A stretch of 64,000 nucleotides of DNA from Asticcacaulis aquaticus (GCF_028550415.1 NZ_JAQQKX010000017.1:1-64000), one strand, 5' to 3'. Numbered from the stretch's first letter, positions 19,628 through 30,584 are shown. The notes: generated from the sequence alone by a model not told the origin. Program-made: numbers and translations.

Positions 19628-19762
19628 GGAGCACCCGCATGTTGGTTACATTACCAACCAGACTAGGCGCAGAGTTTCAGGCCCGCAATGGGCTCAATCT
19701 AAATTGTTTGTAATATAAAGTGTGCCGCGGCTTTGGGATCCACATGCGCGCAAAAAGAAAAA

Positions 19763-19812
19763 CGGCCGGAACGGGACCTCAAGGGGGACGGCTTTCGGCG
19801 TCCGTTCCGGCC
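19763..19812 (-). terminator. Strong terminator hairpin on the minus strand
   Basis: On the minus strand, GGCCGGAACGGA and TCCCGTTCCGGCC form a long stem with an inner ACGCCGAAAGCCGT-like hairpin, followed by TTTTTCTTTTT. It is about 105 bp after the stop of the small gene at 19917. It could end that transcript or be the 3' end of a small RNA starting in the 19813-19916 stretch. Confidence 0.75.
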
Positions 19813-19916
19813 TGTGTGGCATTTCGTTCCCCCCGCCCCCCGGCTTCCGGTTCGAAACACCCACAATTCTGTAAAAATCGGTACGCGGTACTGAATATTT
19901 CGGACTACCCGAGCGA

Positions 19917-20156
19917 CTAATGCCGCTTTGCGGCCTGACCGACCGCCATCCGCTTATTCGCGGCATAGGTGTTCAGGCAGAGGGTGAAGGTCGCGCCGAT
20001 CAACTCGGCCACCTCCCGCTCGCCCACCTGTTCGGCGCGGGATTTAAGATGCTCAAGAGTCGAGACGATATGCAGCAGGGTTTGCTCACGGTCAGCCGCC
20101 TCGCCCGGAAGAGTCGGGGCAAGATCGGGCACGACGCCAGTTGCTCTGCGGGGCAT
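19917..20156 (-). CDS. Small conserved-looking helical protein
   Basis: A 79-residue protein I do not recognise. It is mainly helical (REQTLLHIVSTLEHLKSRAEQVGEREVAELIGATFTLCLNTYA), with a basic C-terminus, and has no signal or TM segment. The start at 20156 has GAGGAG 8 bases upstream. It lies downstream of a LuxR-type receptor gene on the same strand, with a lux-box-like palindrome in between, so it may be a quorum-sensing target. That link is inference. Confidence 0.55.
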   Translation of the reverse strand: MPRRATGVVPDLAPTLPGEAADREQTLLHIVSTLEHLKSRAEQVGEREVAELIGATFTLCLNTYAANKRMAVGQAAKRH

Positions 20157-20183
20157 GTATCGGCTCTCCTCGACGGTACGCTG

Positions 20184-20205
20184 GCACCTTAGCTGCACTA
20201 AGTGC
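20184..20205. promoter_or_regulatory. Lux-box-like palindrome
   Basis: GCACCTTA-GCTGCAC-TAAGTGC is a near-perfect inverted repeat (arms GCACcTTA / TAAgTGC). It is 28 bp upstream of the small gene's start codon and 60 bp downstream of the luxR-type stop. Its length and place fit a binding site for the neighbouring LuxR protein; the sequence is not the canonical Vibrio lux box. Confidence 0.5.
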
Positions 20206-20264
20206 GCGGCGATATCACGTAAATTCGGGATGCAGGCTGGCGTACGGCCCTGAATTTGGCCTTA

Positions 20265-21029
20265 TCACGGCTGAATCATCCCGTTCATGATCGCCTTGAC
20301 CACCGCCGCCACGCGATTATTAACCCCCAGCTTCTGAAAAACGTGGCGCATATGGGCATCGACCGTATTGCGGCTTATCCCTAGAATCGTGGCGACGTCC
20401 TCGTCGGTCTTGCCCGCCGCCACCCAGGTTAGGACCTCGGTCTCCTTGGGCGACAACAGCGGTGCCACACCGACATCGGGGGATTTGACGGCATAGAGCC
20501 GCTTATAGGCCGCATAGAACTGATTGCAGACGGCATTGATCAGATCGATGTCGATATGCGAAGCGTCGCGCACACCGGAACCGCCGACGGAACTGGCCAC
20601 CGCTACCCCGGCAATCTGGGCGCGCGGCCCCTTGATCGGTACGCCGATGCCGCCGTTCAGGCCCGCCTCCTCGCTTAGTCGCATCAGCTTGACCTGACCG
20701 GCGGAATAGCGGCTGCGCTTTTCGAGATCGGTCCAGCGGAAGGCCCAGTCCTCGGTCGCCGCGGCGCGATAGACCGGATCGAGCCGCCACAGGCTCTTTT
20801 CGTCGTAGAACTTCTGCCAGTCTTCGGGATAGTTGTGGAAAATCCCGTGGGCCTGCTGATCGGCAGGCAGGTCGAGGTCGCGCTGCACGGTAAAGATCAC
20901 CCGGTCGAACCCGTATCCCGCCACCGTTTGCGACAGGACGCCGAACAGCGATTCGGCGTCGCGCGCCTGGGATGAGCGAACGATGAACTCTTCGAACGTA
21001 ATGGCATCGGTACGATTCAGACCGATCAT
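20265..21029 (-). CDS. LuxR-type acyl-homoserine-lactone receptor
   Basis: A 254-residue regulator with an N-terminal autoinducer-binding domain and a C-terminal GerE/LuxR helix-turn-helix. All hallmark residues of TraR/LuxR proteins appear at the right spacing: W71, Y75, D84, W99 and G127 in the ligand pocket (TraR W57, Y61, D70, W85, G113), and E196, L200 and G206 in the DNA-binding domain. It should therefore bind an acyl-homoserine lactone. No luxI-type synthase is present in the window, so this is a 'solo' locally. GGGAG precedes the ATG. Confidence 0.88.
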   Translation of the reverse strand: MIGLNRTDAITFEEFIVRSSQARDAESLFGVLSQTVAGYGFDRVIFTVQRDLDLPADQQAHGIFHNYPEDWQKFYDEKSLWRLDPVYRAAATEDWAFRWTDLEKRSRYSAGQVKLMRLSEEAGLNGGIGVPIKGPRAQIAGVAVASSVGGSGVRDASHIDIDLINAVCNQFYAAYKRLYAVKSPDVGVAPLLSPKETEVLTWVAAGKTDEDVATILGISRNTVDAHMRHVFQKLGVNNRVAAVVKAIMNGMIQP

Positions 21030-21180
21030 CGACGGCTCCCGCCTGACGCGTAATGAAGCGCGTTGCTATGGCGCATTTCACGCTGGAAAAAAAGCGTATT
21101 CGGCATCGCGTCCATCATGTCGCACTGGTTCTTTAGGTGAGCCATGATAGCGTGAGAGCGTTAAATTCGAGATACCCGTC

Positions 21181-22032
21181 ATGAGCACCCTGCCGACCGC
21201 CACCGACAACCGCCCGGAACACTGGTTCGAGCATTTTCCCTCGCCCGAAGCGCACGGCAACAAATACGATCGCGGCTATGCGGTGGTGCTGGGTGGTCCG
21301 ATCCATTCGACGGGGGCCTCGCGACTGGCGGCGCGGGCCGCCTTGCGTGTTGGGGCCGGGCTGGTCTCGGTGGCCTGCGATCCGTCGGCCCTGATCGTCT
21401 ATGCCACGGCGCTCGAAGCGGTGATGACCAAGCCGGTGCGCGATGTGGCGGAATTTGCGGGCCTGATCGGCGACCGCCGCGTCACCGCCGTCCTGCTCGG
21501 CCCCGCCGCCGGGATCAGCGAGCGCACGCGTGCCTCGGTATTGGCCACCCTTATCGCGCATAAGCCCTGCGTACTGGATGCCGACGCCCTGACTGTTTTC
21601 AAGGACGATCCGCACACCCTGTTCGCAGCGATTGAGGGGCCGTGCGTCCTGACCCCACACGATGGCGAGTTCGAGCGCGTTTTTGGCAAGGTGAACACGC
21701 GTGAGACCGAACTTCGCGCCCGGGCCGCGGGCGATGCCGCGGCCGCATCGGGGGCCGTCGTTCTGCTGAAAGGGCCGGAAACCCTGATCGCGCATCCGGA
21801 CGGGCGGCTGGTCATCAACCGTCACGCGCCACCGTGGCTGGCCACCGCCGGGTCCGGCGACGTGCTGGGCGGACTGATCACCGGCCTGATGGCGCAGGGC
21901 ATGAAACCGTTCGAGGCCGCCTGCGCCGGGGTATGGCTGCATTCGGAAGCCGCCCGCCGCTTCGGTCCCGGCCTGATTGCCGAGGACCTGAGCGAACAGA
22001 TACCGGGCGTGCTAAGCGATATGACAAAGTAA
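21181..22032 (+). CDS. nnrD: ADP-dependent NAD(P)H-hydrate dehydratase
   Basis: This repair enzyme dehydrates damaged S-NAD(P)HX back to NAD(P)H, using ADP in bacteria. The 283 residues correspond to the C-terminal YjeF/carbohydrate-kinase-like domain only; the NnrE epimerase half found fused in E. coli is absent. Key motifs are GNKYDRGYAVVLGG, DADALTVF, LTPHDGEF and the nucleotide-binding ATAGSGDVLGG. It stands alone and is divergent from the luxR-type gene. Confidence 0.88.
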   Translation: MSTLPTATDNRPEHWFEHFPSPEAHGNKYDRGYAVVLGGPIHSTGASRLAARAALRVGAGLVSVACDPSALIVYATALEAVMTKPVRDVAEFAGLIGDRRVTAVLLGPAAGISERTRASVLATLIAHKPCVLDADALTVFKDDPHTLFAAIEGPCVLTPHDGEFERVFGKVNTRETELRARAAGDAAAASGAVVLLKGPETLIAHPDGRLVINRHAPPWLATAGSGDVLGGLITGLMAQGMKPFEAACAGVWLHSEAARRFGPGLIAEDLSEQIPGVLSDMTK

Positions 22033-22043
22033 AATCGTTGGCC

Positions 22044-22283
22044 TTATTCGAAATCGGCCAGTTGTCCGGGTTTACGCCGTTTGCGACGGGCCTTTTTAGC
22101 TTCCTCGGCCTCGTCGGGTATCGGGTCATAATTGACAGCATTCCAAAATGCGTCATCGGTTCGCCGACGCACGGTTTTTCCGTTGTGCTTACCGAACAAC
22201 CAGAACAATGGAAACATAATGACCAGTAACCAATCATAGAAACTGGTGCACAATATCAACCAATATCGGAAGATCTTATTCAC
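22044..22283 (-). CDS. Small membrane protein, unknown
   Basis: A 79-residue protein with one long or two short hydrophobic segments (FRYWLILCTSFYDWLLVIMFPLFWLF), then a basic, charged C-terminal tail. I do not recognise a family. I chose the GTG at 22283 because GGGGGTGG lies just ahead and this start clears the msrA stop codon; an ATG at 22346 would overlap msrA by 40 bp. It probably shares the msrA transcript. Confidence 0.5.
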   Translation of the reverse strand: MNKIFRYWLILCTSFYDWLLVIMFPLFWLFGKHNGKTVRRRTDDAFWNAVNYDPIPDEAEEAKKARRKRRKPGQLADFE

Positions 22284-22306
22284 AGGCCACCCCCGGTATG
22301 AACCGT

Positions 22307-22945
22307 TTAAATCGCGCAGGTAACGCCCGTACCCTTCAAACCGCAATAACCGTCCGGGTTCTTTTCCAGATAGCCCTGATGGTAGTCTTCGGCATAATAA
22401 AACGGCGCATCCGTATCCGGTCCGAAAATCTCGGTGGTGATCGGCCCCAGACCTTTGGCCGCCAGAGCCGCCTCAAAGGCATCACGTGATTTCAAAGCCG
22501 CCTCGTACTGGGCGTCGGTCGAGGTGAAGATCGCCGAACGGTACTGCGTGCCAACGTCGCCGCCCTGACGGAAGCCCTGCGTCGGGTCGTGGCGCTCCCA
22601 AAACAGTTTCAGCAACTGCTCGAACGTAATCTTCGCCGGATCATAGACGATCTGCACGCCTTCGGTATGGCCGGTCTGACCCGAACATACCTCGCGGTAG
22701 GTCGGGTTCGGCGTGTAGCCACCGATATAGCCGGCGGCGGTCGTATAGATGCCGTCCTGCTGCCAGAACAGGCGCTCGACGCCCCAGAAACAGCCCATGG
22801 CAAAGACCACCGTTTCCAGACCGGCGGGGAACGGCCCCTTGAGCGGCGTGCCGAGCACGGCGTGGGTCGTATCGGTCGGGATCGCGTCGGCGCGGCCCGG
22901 CAGAGCCTCTTCGCGGGAAATCATACGGGACTTGAGACCGAACAT
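22307..22945 (-). CDS. msrA: Peptide methionine sulfoxide reductase A
   Basis: MsrA reduces methionine-S-sulfoxide in oxidised proteins, with thioredoxin as donor. The 212-residue protein has the catalytic Cys in [11 protein letters not shown], the [23 protein letters not shown] block, and a resolving Cys pair in the C-terminal tail ([10 protein letters not shown]). The 40-residue N-terminal extension resembles that of E. coli-type MsrA, with no signal peptide. A small unknown membrane protein follows on the same strand. Confidence 0.94.
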   Translation of the reverse strand: MFGLKSRMISREEALPGRADAIPTDTTHAVLGTPLKGPFPAGLETVVFAMGCFWGVERLFWQQDGIYTTAAGYIGGYTPNPTYREVCSGQTGHTEGVQIVYDPAKITFEQLLKLFWERHDPTQGFRQGGDVGTQYRSAIFTSTDAQYEAALKSRDAFEAALAAKGLGPITTEIFGPDTDAPFYYAEDYHQGYLEKNPDGYCGLKGTGVTCAI

Positions 22946-23119
22946 GGAACGCTCCTTGAATACGCATGGGGAGGCTTATCCCCAGCCTGGACTATAGCCA
23001 ACCATATAGTACGGAAAAAAGATACCGCCAGAGGCGCATCGGCCCTTGCGCTTTGAATTCAGGCCGGTATAACCGCCGCCTTCCCGGTCGTAACTTACAG
23101 CGACGACCGTACGCGTGAT

Positions 23120-23209
23120 GGACAGGTGGCCGAGTGGTTGAAGGCGCACGCCTGGAACGCGTGTATAGGGGCAACTCTATCGAGGGTTCGAATCCCTCTC
23201 TGTCCGCCA
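23120..23209 (+). tRNA. tRNA-Ser (GGA)
   Basis: A 90-nt type II tRNA with a long variable arm. The acceptor stem is GGACAGG with TCTGTCC (one G-U pair), then the discriminator base and an encoded CCA. The D-arm is GGCCGAGTGGTTGAAGGC, and the anticodon stem-loop CACGCCTGGAACGCGTG gives anticodon GGA. The T-arm is GAGGGTTCGAATCCCTC. It decodes UCC and UCU. Confidence 0.96.
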
Positions 23210-23217
23210 TCACCGCA

Positions 23218-23250
23218 TAAAAAAGCCTCCGGTAACGGAGGCTTTTTTGC
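23218..23250. terminator. Bidirectional terminator after tRNA-Ser
   Basis: The hairpin AAAAAAGCCTCCGGTAACGG...GGCTTTTTT, with A and T runs on both sides, lies between the tRNA and the convergent MFS gene. Confidence 0.9.
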
Positions 23251-23263
23251 ATCTGGAACGGCT

Positions 23264-24520
23264 CTAAGCCAGAGCTTTTGCTTTCGGCGCCAGCAGCGAC
23301 AGCACCGCGGCGATCAGGCACAGCCCCCCCGCAATCAACAGGGCATAGACATAGGTGGCATAGGCTGTGCGTACCCATCCGGCAAAAAACGCGATCGAGG
23401 CCGCCCCCAGTTGGTGCCCGGCGAAGATCCAGCCGAACATGACACCCGCCTTTTCCGGGCCAAAACGCTGCGCCGTCAGCTTCAGCGTCGGCGGTACGGT
23501 GGCGATCCAGTCGAGGCCGTAGAAGATGGCGAACGGCGTCAGGCCCATCACCGTGAAGGTCGATTCGGGCAGGAACAGCAGGGCCACGCCCCGCAGGCCG
23601 TAATAGATGGCCAGCAACAGGCGTGGATCGTAGCGGTCGGTCAGCCAGCCGGAACCGACCGTGCCGAACAGGTCGAACACCCCCATCAGGGCCAGGACCG
23701 ACGCCGCCGTCACCGCGGTCAGACCGTAGTCACCACACAGCGAGACGAAATGCGTCTGGATCAGGCCGTTGGTCGAGGCCCCGCAGATGAAAAAGGTCGC
23801 GAACAATATCCAGAAGGTGCCGCTTTTGGACGCTTCACGCAGCGCCCCGAAGGGCGTAATTTTGGCGGTCGTCGCAGGCGGCGTGGCCTCGGTCTGACCG
23901 AAGGCCTTGAGCCCCATATCGTCCGGCCGATCGCGCATCAGAATCAGGACGAGCATAAGGGCCAGCATCAGCAGACCGCAGACCAGCAGCTGCGCCATGC
24001 GCCAGCCGAACGCCTCCGACACCGCCGCGATCAGCGGCAGGAAGGCCAGTTGTCCCGTGGCGCTCGACGCCGCCAGAATCCCGACCACCAGACCGCGCCG
24101 CGCCACGAACCAGCGGCTGGCGACCGTCGCCCCCAGCACCATGGCTGTCATGCCTGCGCCGCAGCCAACCATCAGGCCCCACAACAGCAGAAGCTGCCAC
24201 AGTTCGCCCATCAGCAGCGACAGGCCCAGACCGGCGACGATCAAGCCCAACGCCGAAGCCACCACCCGCTTGAGGCCAAACCGCAGCATCAGCACGGCGG
24301 CAAACGGCGCAATCAGGCCGAACAGGACCAGCCGCACGGCCAGAGCGCCGGAAATTTCCGCCGTCGTCCAGCCGAATTCCTTCGCCAGCGGCGGCATCAG
24401 CACCCCTGGCGCACCCAGAGCACAGGCGGTGGTCAGCATGGTCAGGAAGGTCACAGCCATGACCACCCAGCCATAGTGGATATCGTGGCGGCGCAAGCGT
24501 TCGGCCAGAGCTCTGGACAT
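23264..24520 (-). CDS. Major facilitator superfamily transporter
   Basis: A 418-residue inner-membrane transporter with twelve predicted TM segments. A long positively charged loop near residue 200 splits the two halves, and [17 protein letters not shown] resembles MFS motif A. The gene is divergent from a TetR regulator across an 85-bp region holding a large palindrome, the usual layout for an efflux or uptake pump controlled by its substrate. The substrate cannot be assigned. Confidence 0.85.
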   Translation of the reverse strand: MSRALAERLRRHDIHYGWVVMAVTFLTMLTTACALGAPGVLMPPLAKEFGWTTAEISGALAVRLVLFGLIAPFAAVLMLRFGLKRVVASALGLIVAGLGLSLLMGELWQLLLLWGLMVGCGAGMTAMVLGATVASRWFVARRGLVVGILAASSATGQLAFLPLIAAVSEAFGWRMAQLLVCGLLMLALMLVLILMRDRPDDMGLKAFGQTEATPPATTAKITPFGALREASKSGTFWILFATFFICGASTNGLIQTHFVSLCGDYGLTAVTAASVLALMGVFDLFGTVGSGWLTDRYDPRLLLAIYYGLRGVALLFLPESTFTVMGLTPFAIFYGLDWIATVPPTLKLTAQRFGPEKAGVMFGWIFAGHQLGAASIAFFAGWVRTAYATYVYALLIAGGLCLIAAVLSLLAPKAKALA

Positions 24521-24531
24521 GATCCGTTCCT

Positions 24532-24579
24532 TTTACATGATGATTATCATGTTTGCATTAATGATCATCATCATGTAAA
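24532..24579. promoter_or_regulatory. TetR-type operator between MFS and tetR genes
   Basis: A large inverted repeat has left arm TTTACATGATGATTATCATG and right arm AATGATCATCATCATGTAAA, around TTTGCATT. The arms contain smaller ATGAT/ATCAT palindromes. It sits between the two divergent start codons, so one bound dimer pair could control both genes. Confidence 0.85.
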
Positions 24580-24605
24580 GTCAAGGCAGATTTTATGGAG
24601 CCTCG

Positions 24606-25181
24606 ATGAAAACCTCCCGCGCGCAGGTCGAACAGAACCGCCAACTGATCCTCAAAGCCGCCGCCGAACTGTTCCGGCTCAAAGGCTTCGACGGCGTCAA
24701 GGTCGCGGAGGTGATGCAGGCGGCGAGCCTGACGCACGGCGGTTTTTATAATTATTTTGACTCAAAGGAGGCCCTGATCGCCGAGACCTGCTCGGCCTGG
24801 GTCCGTGAACGGGCGGAATCGCTGGAGGCCAAACGCGCTGCCGATCCCGACGGCGAAGCCTTGGCCTATGTCGAGCGCTACCTGTCGCGCCGGTATCGCG
24901 ACCACCCCGACATGGCCTGCCTTTATCCGGCCCTGTGCGCCGATATCGCGCGCCAGCCGGATACGGTGCGTCACGCCTTTACCGAAGACTTCAAGGGCTA
25001 TCTGACGGTGCTGGAGCGGTTGTTCGCCGGGGATACCGCTAATGAGGCCCTGCCGCAGACGGCCATTGTCCGCCTGTCGACCCTGATCGGCGCGATGACC
25101 CTGGCGCGCGCCGTCGACGATCCGGCCCTGTCCGACGCCATTCTGGAGACGGTCCGCGCCGAACTGACGGCGAAAGCATAG
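24606..25181 (+). CDS. TetR/AcrR family repressor
   Basis: A 191-residue one-component regulator. The N-terminal helix-turn-helix spans about residues 10-56 (ILKAAAELFRLKGFDGVKVAEVMQAASLTHGGFYNYFDSKEAL). The remaining helices form the ligand-binding and dimer part. It probably represses itself and the divergent MFS gene through the palindrome between them. The ligand is unknown. Confidence 0.88.
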   Translation: MKTSRAQVEQNRQLILKAAAELFRLKGFDGVKVAEVMQAASLTHGGFYNYFDSKEALIAETCSAWVRERAESLEAKRAADPDGEALAYVERYLSRRYRDHPDMACLYPALCADIARQPDTVRHAFTEDFKGYLTVLERLFAGDTANEALPQTAIVRLSTLIGAMTLARAVDDPALSDAILETVRAELTAKA

Positions 25182-25236
25182 CCGGGACCACCGTCAGCTT
25201 GTAGACTCGGGCGATTCTGTTCACCGGAACCCTCAG

Positions 25237-26586
25237 ATGACGCATCCCGACTGGTACTATGCCCGCCGCGAAAGCTGGAGCGCGCAGGTTGATGACGCCC
25301 GCGACGCCGGCGATATCGACTATGCGCGCGTCATCCATTCGGCCTCGTTCCGGCGTTTGCAGGGCAAGACCCAGATCCTGAACCTCGGCGACAGCGACTT
25401 TTACCGCACGCGTCTCACCCATTCGCTGGAGGTCGCCCAGATCGCGGGCAGCCTGATCAAGTCGCTGGCCAAGCGTTTTCCCGACCATCCGGCCACCGCC
25501 TACCTTCCCGACCGCAGCCTGATGCAGGCCATCGGCCTGACTCACGATCTCGGCCACCCGCCCTTCGGACACGGCGGCGAGGTAGCGCTGAACTACTGCC
25601 TGCGCGGGCATGGCGGGTTCGAAGGCAATGGCCAGACCCTGCGCATCCTGTCGCGGCTGGAGACGTTTTCGAAAAGCGCCGGGGCCAATCTGACGCGGCG
25701 GACGCTTCTGGGGGTGCTGAAATATCCGGCCAGCTTCCGCGCGGTGGCCAATCCGGACCTGACACCGTCCCTGGCCATCGGACCGACGACGCTGGAGATC
25801 ATCGATTGTAAAGCGTCCAAGCCGCCGAAGTGCTACCTCGACAGTGAGGCCGAGATCGTTGACTGGGTGCTGGAGCCCCTGCCCGCCACTGAGCGCGACG
25901 CGTTTCAGGCCGTCGAGGCCGCCCTCGGCAAGCACGGCAAGACGCGGCACAAATCCTTCGATTGCAGCCTGATGGACGTGGCCGACGACATCGCCTACGG
26001 CGTCCACGACCTCGAAGACGCCATCGCGCTGGGTCTGGTCACCGAGGCCGGGTTCCGTACCGCCGTACCGGAGGCCGACTGCACATCGTTCCTCGATGCG
26101 CTCAAGGCCAAGTACCCGCAGGAAAGCGAGAACGACGTCTATGAGAAGATGGTCAAGGCCCTGTTCAGCGGCTCGGATTCGCGTAAGCACTACGTCAATC
26201 GGCTGGTGCATCACTTCCTGACGGCGGTGGAGATCATCGAAACGTCGTTCGGTGAGCCCCTGCTGCGCTATCGCGCTGCGATGCAGGCGGGCCCGCAACG
26301 CTTCCTCGAAGCACTCAAAGCGTTCGTCTTCGACGACGTGATCCGCAGCCCCGGCGTCCAGCATCTGGAGTTCAAGGGGCAAAAGCTGGTGGTCGCCGTG
26401 TTCGAGGCCTTGCAATCGGACCCGAAGCGGCTGTTGCCCCGCGATCAGTTCACCCGCTTTGACGCCGCCACCGACGGGATGCGCGTCATCGGCGACTACG
26501 TGTCGGGCATGACCGACGGCTATCTGCTCAAGACCTACGACCGCCTGTTCAGCCCGCGCATGGGCTCGGTGTTCGATAAGCTGTAA
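25237..26586 (+). CDS. dgt: Deoxyguanosine triphosphate triphosphohydrolase
   Basis: An HD-domain dNTPase that splits dNTPs (dGTP in the best-known members) into the nucleoside and triphosphate. The protein has 449 residues. The diagnostic motifs are RRLQGKTQIL, the HD core RLTHSLEVAQIA and THDLGHPPFGHGGE, and LMDVADDIAYGVHDLEDAI with the fourth metal ligand. Fragments of such enzymes also occur in phage defence, but this copy has no defence neighbours and looks like the housekeeping form of dNTP-pool control. Confidence 0.9.
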   Translation: MTHPDWYYARRESWSAQVDDARDAGDIDYARVIHSASFRRLQGKTQILNLGDSDFYRTRLTHSLEVAQIAGSLIKSLAKRFPDHPATAYLPDRSLMQAIGLTHDLGHPPFGHGGEVALNYCLRGHGGFEGNGQTLRILSRLETFSKSAGANLTRRTLLGVLKYPASFRAVANPDLTPSLAIGPTTLEIIDCKASKPPKCYLDSEAEIVDWVLEPLPATERDAFQAVEAALGKHGKTRHKSFDCSLMDVADDIAYGVHDLEDAIALGLVTEAGFRTAVPEADCTSFLDALKAKYPQESENDVYEKMVKALFSGSDSRKHYVNRLVHHFLTAVEIIETSFGEPLLRYRAAMQAGPQRFLEALKAFVFDDVIRSPGVQHLEFKGQKLVVAVFEALQSDPKRLLPRDQFTRFDAATDGMRVIGDYVSGMTDGYLLKTYDRLFSPRMGSVFDKL

Positions 26587-26603
26587 GGCTCGGTGACGGC
26601 CCT

Positions 26604-28196
26604 TTACTCCAGTTCCACCGTGATAACCGACTTGGCCGGTACGCTCAGGCTGAGGGATGAGCCCTTGAGCTTCGCCCCCGTATAGGCCTTTGGCGACACG
26701 GTGTCCGGCGCATCGAAGCTGTTGAAACTGTCCATCTTCGGTGCGGTGAGGACACGTCCGGACACCTTCGAGACGTTCAGGCTACCCAGGTCCACCGTCA
26801 GGGCCGCGTCGCGGTTCGGGTCGAGATTGGCCACCGACACGTGCACCTTGCCCGCGGCATCCTTCGAGGCGGTGAGCGACAGCATCGGCACCTTGACGTC
26901 GCCATACTGATAGACCGGCGATTTGAAGCCCAGCTTCAAAGCGGTCGCCTCCTGATGGACCTTGTACATGTCGAAGACATGATAGGTCGGCGTCAGGAGC
27001 ATCTTTTCCTTGTCGGTCAGGATCATCGCCTGAAGGACATTGACCATCTGGGCGATATTGGCCATCCGCACGCGATCGGCGTGGTCGTGGAAGATGTTCA
27101 GCGTCACCGCCGCAACCAGAGCGTCGCGCAGGGTATTTTGCTGCCACAGACCGCCCGGCCCCTTTTCGTCCTTGTCGAACCAGGTGCCCCATTCGTCGAC
27201 GACCAGGGCCACCTCCTTTTTCGGATCGTACTGGTCCATGATGGCCCCGTGGCGACGGATCATCTCGTCCATCAGCAGGGCGCGCTGCATCGTCGATATC
27301 CACTGATCCTCGCCGAAACCGGTGGCGACGCCCTTCTTGTCCCATTTGTTGCTGGGCAGGGTATAGAAATGCAGCGACAGACCGTCCATCAGCGGGCGCG
27401 TCGTGTTGTAGAGAATGGGCGACGTGGCCTTGGGGCGGAACTTCAGCGCCTGTTTCATCACCGTTTCGGTCCACTCGTAATCGTCGGTGTCCGCGCCGGT
27501 GGCGATCTTCTGGGCGCGCGGGCCGGAATAGGTCTTGATATAGCCCTGATACTGCCGGTAGCGGTTGGCATATTCTTCCGGATACATGTGGCCGCCGCAG
27601 CCCCAGCTCTCGTTGCCGACCCCGACATAGGGCACCTTCCAAGGTTCAGGATGGCCGTTCTTCGCGCGTTCGGCACCCGGTGCGGTATTGGCCGGCGCGG
27701 TCATGTACTGCATCCAGTCCTGCGCCTCCTCGACCGTGCCGGAGCCCATATTGACCGAGACATAGGGCGCCGCGCCGATCTGCTCCATGAAATCCATGAA
27801 TTCGTGCGTGCCGAAGGTATTGGGCTCTATGGCATTGCTCCAGCTGGAGTTGATGCTGCCCTTGCGCTCAGGCCCCACACCTTTGCGCCAGTGATAGTCG
27901 TCGGCGAAGCACCCGCCGGGCCAGCGCACCACCGGCACCCTGATCTGTTTCAAAGCGGCGACGACGTCGTTGCGGATACCGCGCGTGTTGGGGATCGGGC
28001 TGTCGGTACCAACCCAGATACCTTCATAGACCCCGCGCCCCAGATGCTCGACAAACTGACCGTAGAGATTGCGGCTGATCTTCGGACCGGTCTCCGACAC
28101 CACAGTGGCCGTGGCCGCGACCGTTTCGGCTTGCGCCACCACGGGGGCAAGAGCGAGCGTGGCGGCAAACGTAGCCGCGATCCAGTGTCGTGTCAT
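26604..28196 (-). CDS. Secreted GH51 alpha-L-arabinofuranosidase
   Basis: A 530-residue glycoside hydrolase of family 51 that removes arabinose side chains from arabinan or arabinoxylan. A Sec signal peptide (cleavage near VVAQA) exports it. The acid/base Glu is in VGNESWGCGG and the nucleophile Glu in VVDEWGTW. The N-terminal GRGVYEGIWVG and VPVVRWPGGCFADDYHWRKGVGP segments are standard for GH51, and a C-terminal beta-domain follows. The gene is divergent from a hybrid histidine kinase, with a 13-bp palindrome 27 bp upstream of the start. Confidence 0.9.
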   Translation of the reverse strand: MTRHWIAATFAATLALAPVVAQAETVAATATVVSETGPKISRNLYGQFVEHLGRGVYEGIWVGTDSPIPNTRGIRNDVVAALKQIRVPVVRWPGGCFADDYHWRKGVGPERKGSINSSWSNAIEPNTFGTHEFMDFMEQIGAAPYVSVNMGSGTVEEAQDWMQYMTAPANTAPGAERAKNGHPEPWKVPYVGVGNESWGCGGHMYPEEYANRYRQYQGYIKTYSGPRAQKIATGADTDDYEWTETVMKQALKFRPKATSPILYNTTRPLMDGLSLHFYTLPSNKWDKKGVATGFGEDQWISTMQRALLMDEMIRRHGAIMDQYDPKKEVALVVDEWGTWFDKDEKGPGGLWQQNTLRDALVAAVTLNIFHDHADRVRMANIAQMVNVLQAMILTDKEKMLLTPTYHVFDMYKVHQEATALKLGFKSPVYQYGDVKVPMLSLTASKDAAGKVHVSVANLDPNRDAALTVDLGSLNVSKVSGRVLTAPKMDSFNSFDAPDTVSPKAYTGAKLKGSSLSLSVPAKSVITVELE

Positions 28197-28222
28197 GGGG
28201 GTGGTTCCTGTGCGCGATTATT

Positions 28223-28235
28223 ATTGTCCGACAAT
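28223..28235. promoter_or_regulatory. Palindromic operator upstream of the GH51 gene
   Basis: ATTGTC-C-GACAAT is a perfect inverted repeat. Its TTGTC...GACAA form resembles sites of GntR (FadR subfamily) sugar-acid regulators. It lies 27 bp upstream of the arabinofuranosidase start, in the shared divergent promoter region. Confidence 0.6.
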
Positions 28236-28322
28236 TAATCCGTTCCGTAGGCCATTTGTCAAGTGACGGGCGAGCATGTAACAGTGCGATTCCCGCGCGT
28301 TCCTCCGTTCCCGAAGCCGTTC

Positions 28323-30257
<1,935 letters not shown>

Positions 30258-30584
30258 TTATTTGTGCACCACGCGGTCGAATGTCGACGGATGGTCGATA
30301 TCGCTGCGCAGATAGGCATCGCGGATCGCCTCGCGCGCCTGATCCCAGCCCAGATGGCCACGCTGGGGCCAGGCGTTCCATTCGGCACGCAACTGGTCTT
30401 CGCTCAGGTCGTGAAACGCCCGGCCTTCGCTGCGGCCGAACAGTTCGTAACCGAAGCGGAAGGCCGGGGAAAAGGTCTCGTAGTCCTGACCCGCACCATA
30501 GGGGCGATTGGAAAAGTCCTGCTTCCAGAAGGCGTCGTGATCGTTCCAGTCGGTGAGCGGACCATTGGTGACAAAGGTGTTCAT
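30258..30584 (-). CDS. Conserved hypothetical protein, soluble
   Basis: A 108-residue acidic, aromatic-rich protein without signal or TM segments. It contains the pattern RPYGAGQDYETFSPAFRFGYELF...LRAEWNAW. The family is unknown to me, but the pattern resembles small proteins found with general-stress genes. Its stop codon abuts that of the convergent histidine kinase. A weak inverted repeat, TGTAT-N6-ATACA, lies near 30596-30611 just upstream. Confidence 0.6.
   Translation of the reverse strand: MNTFVTNGPLTDWNDHDAFWKQDFSNRPYGAGQDYETFSPAFRFGYELFGRSEGRAFHDLSEDQLRAEWNAWPQRGHLGWDQAREAIRDAYLRSDIDHPSTFDRVVHK

Noticed and set aside
25237-26586. dGTPase as part of a phage-defence system
   Set aside because: The protein looks like the housekeeping Dgt and no defence gene, mobile element or effector lies next to it.
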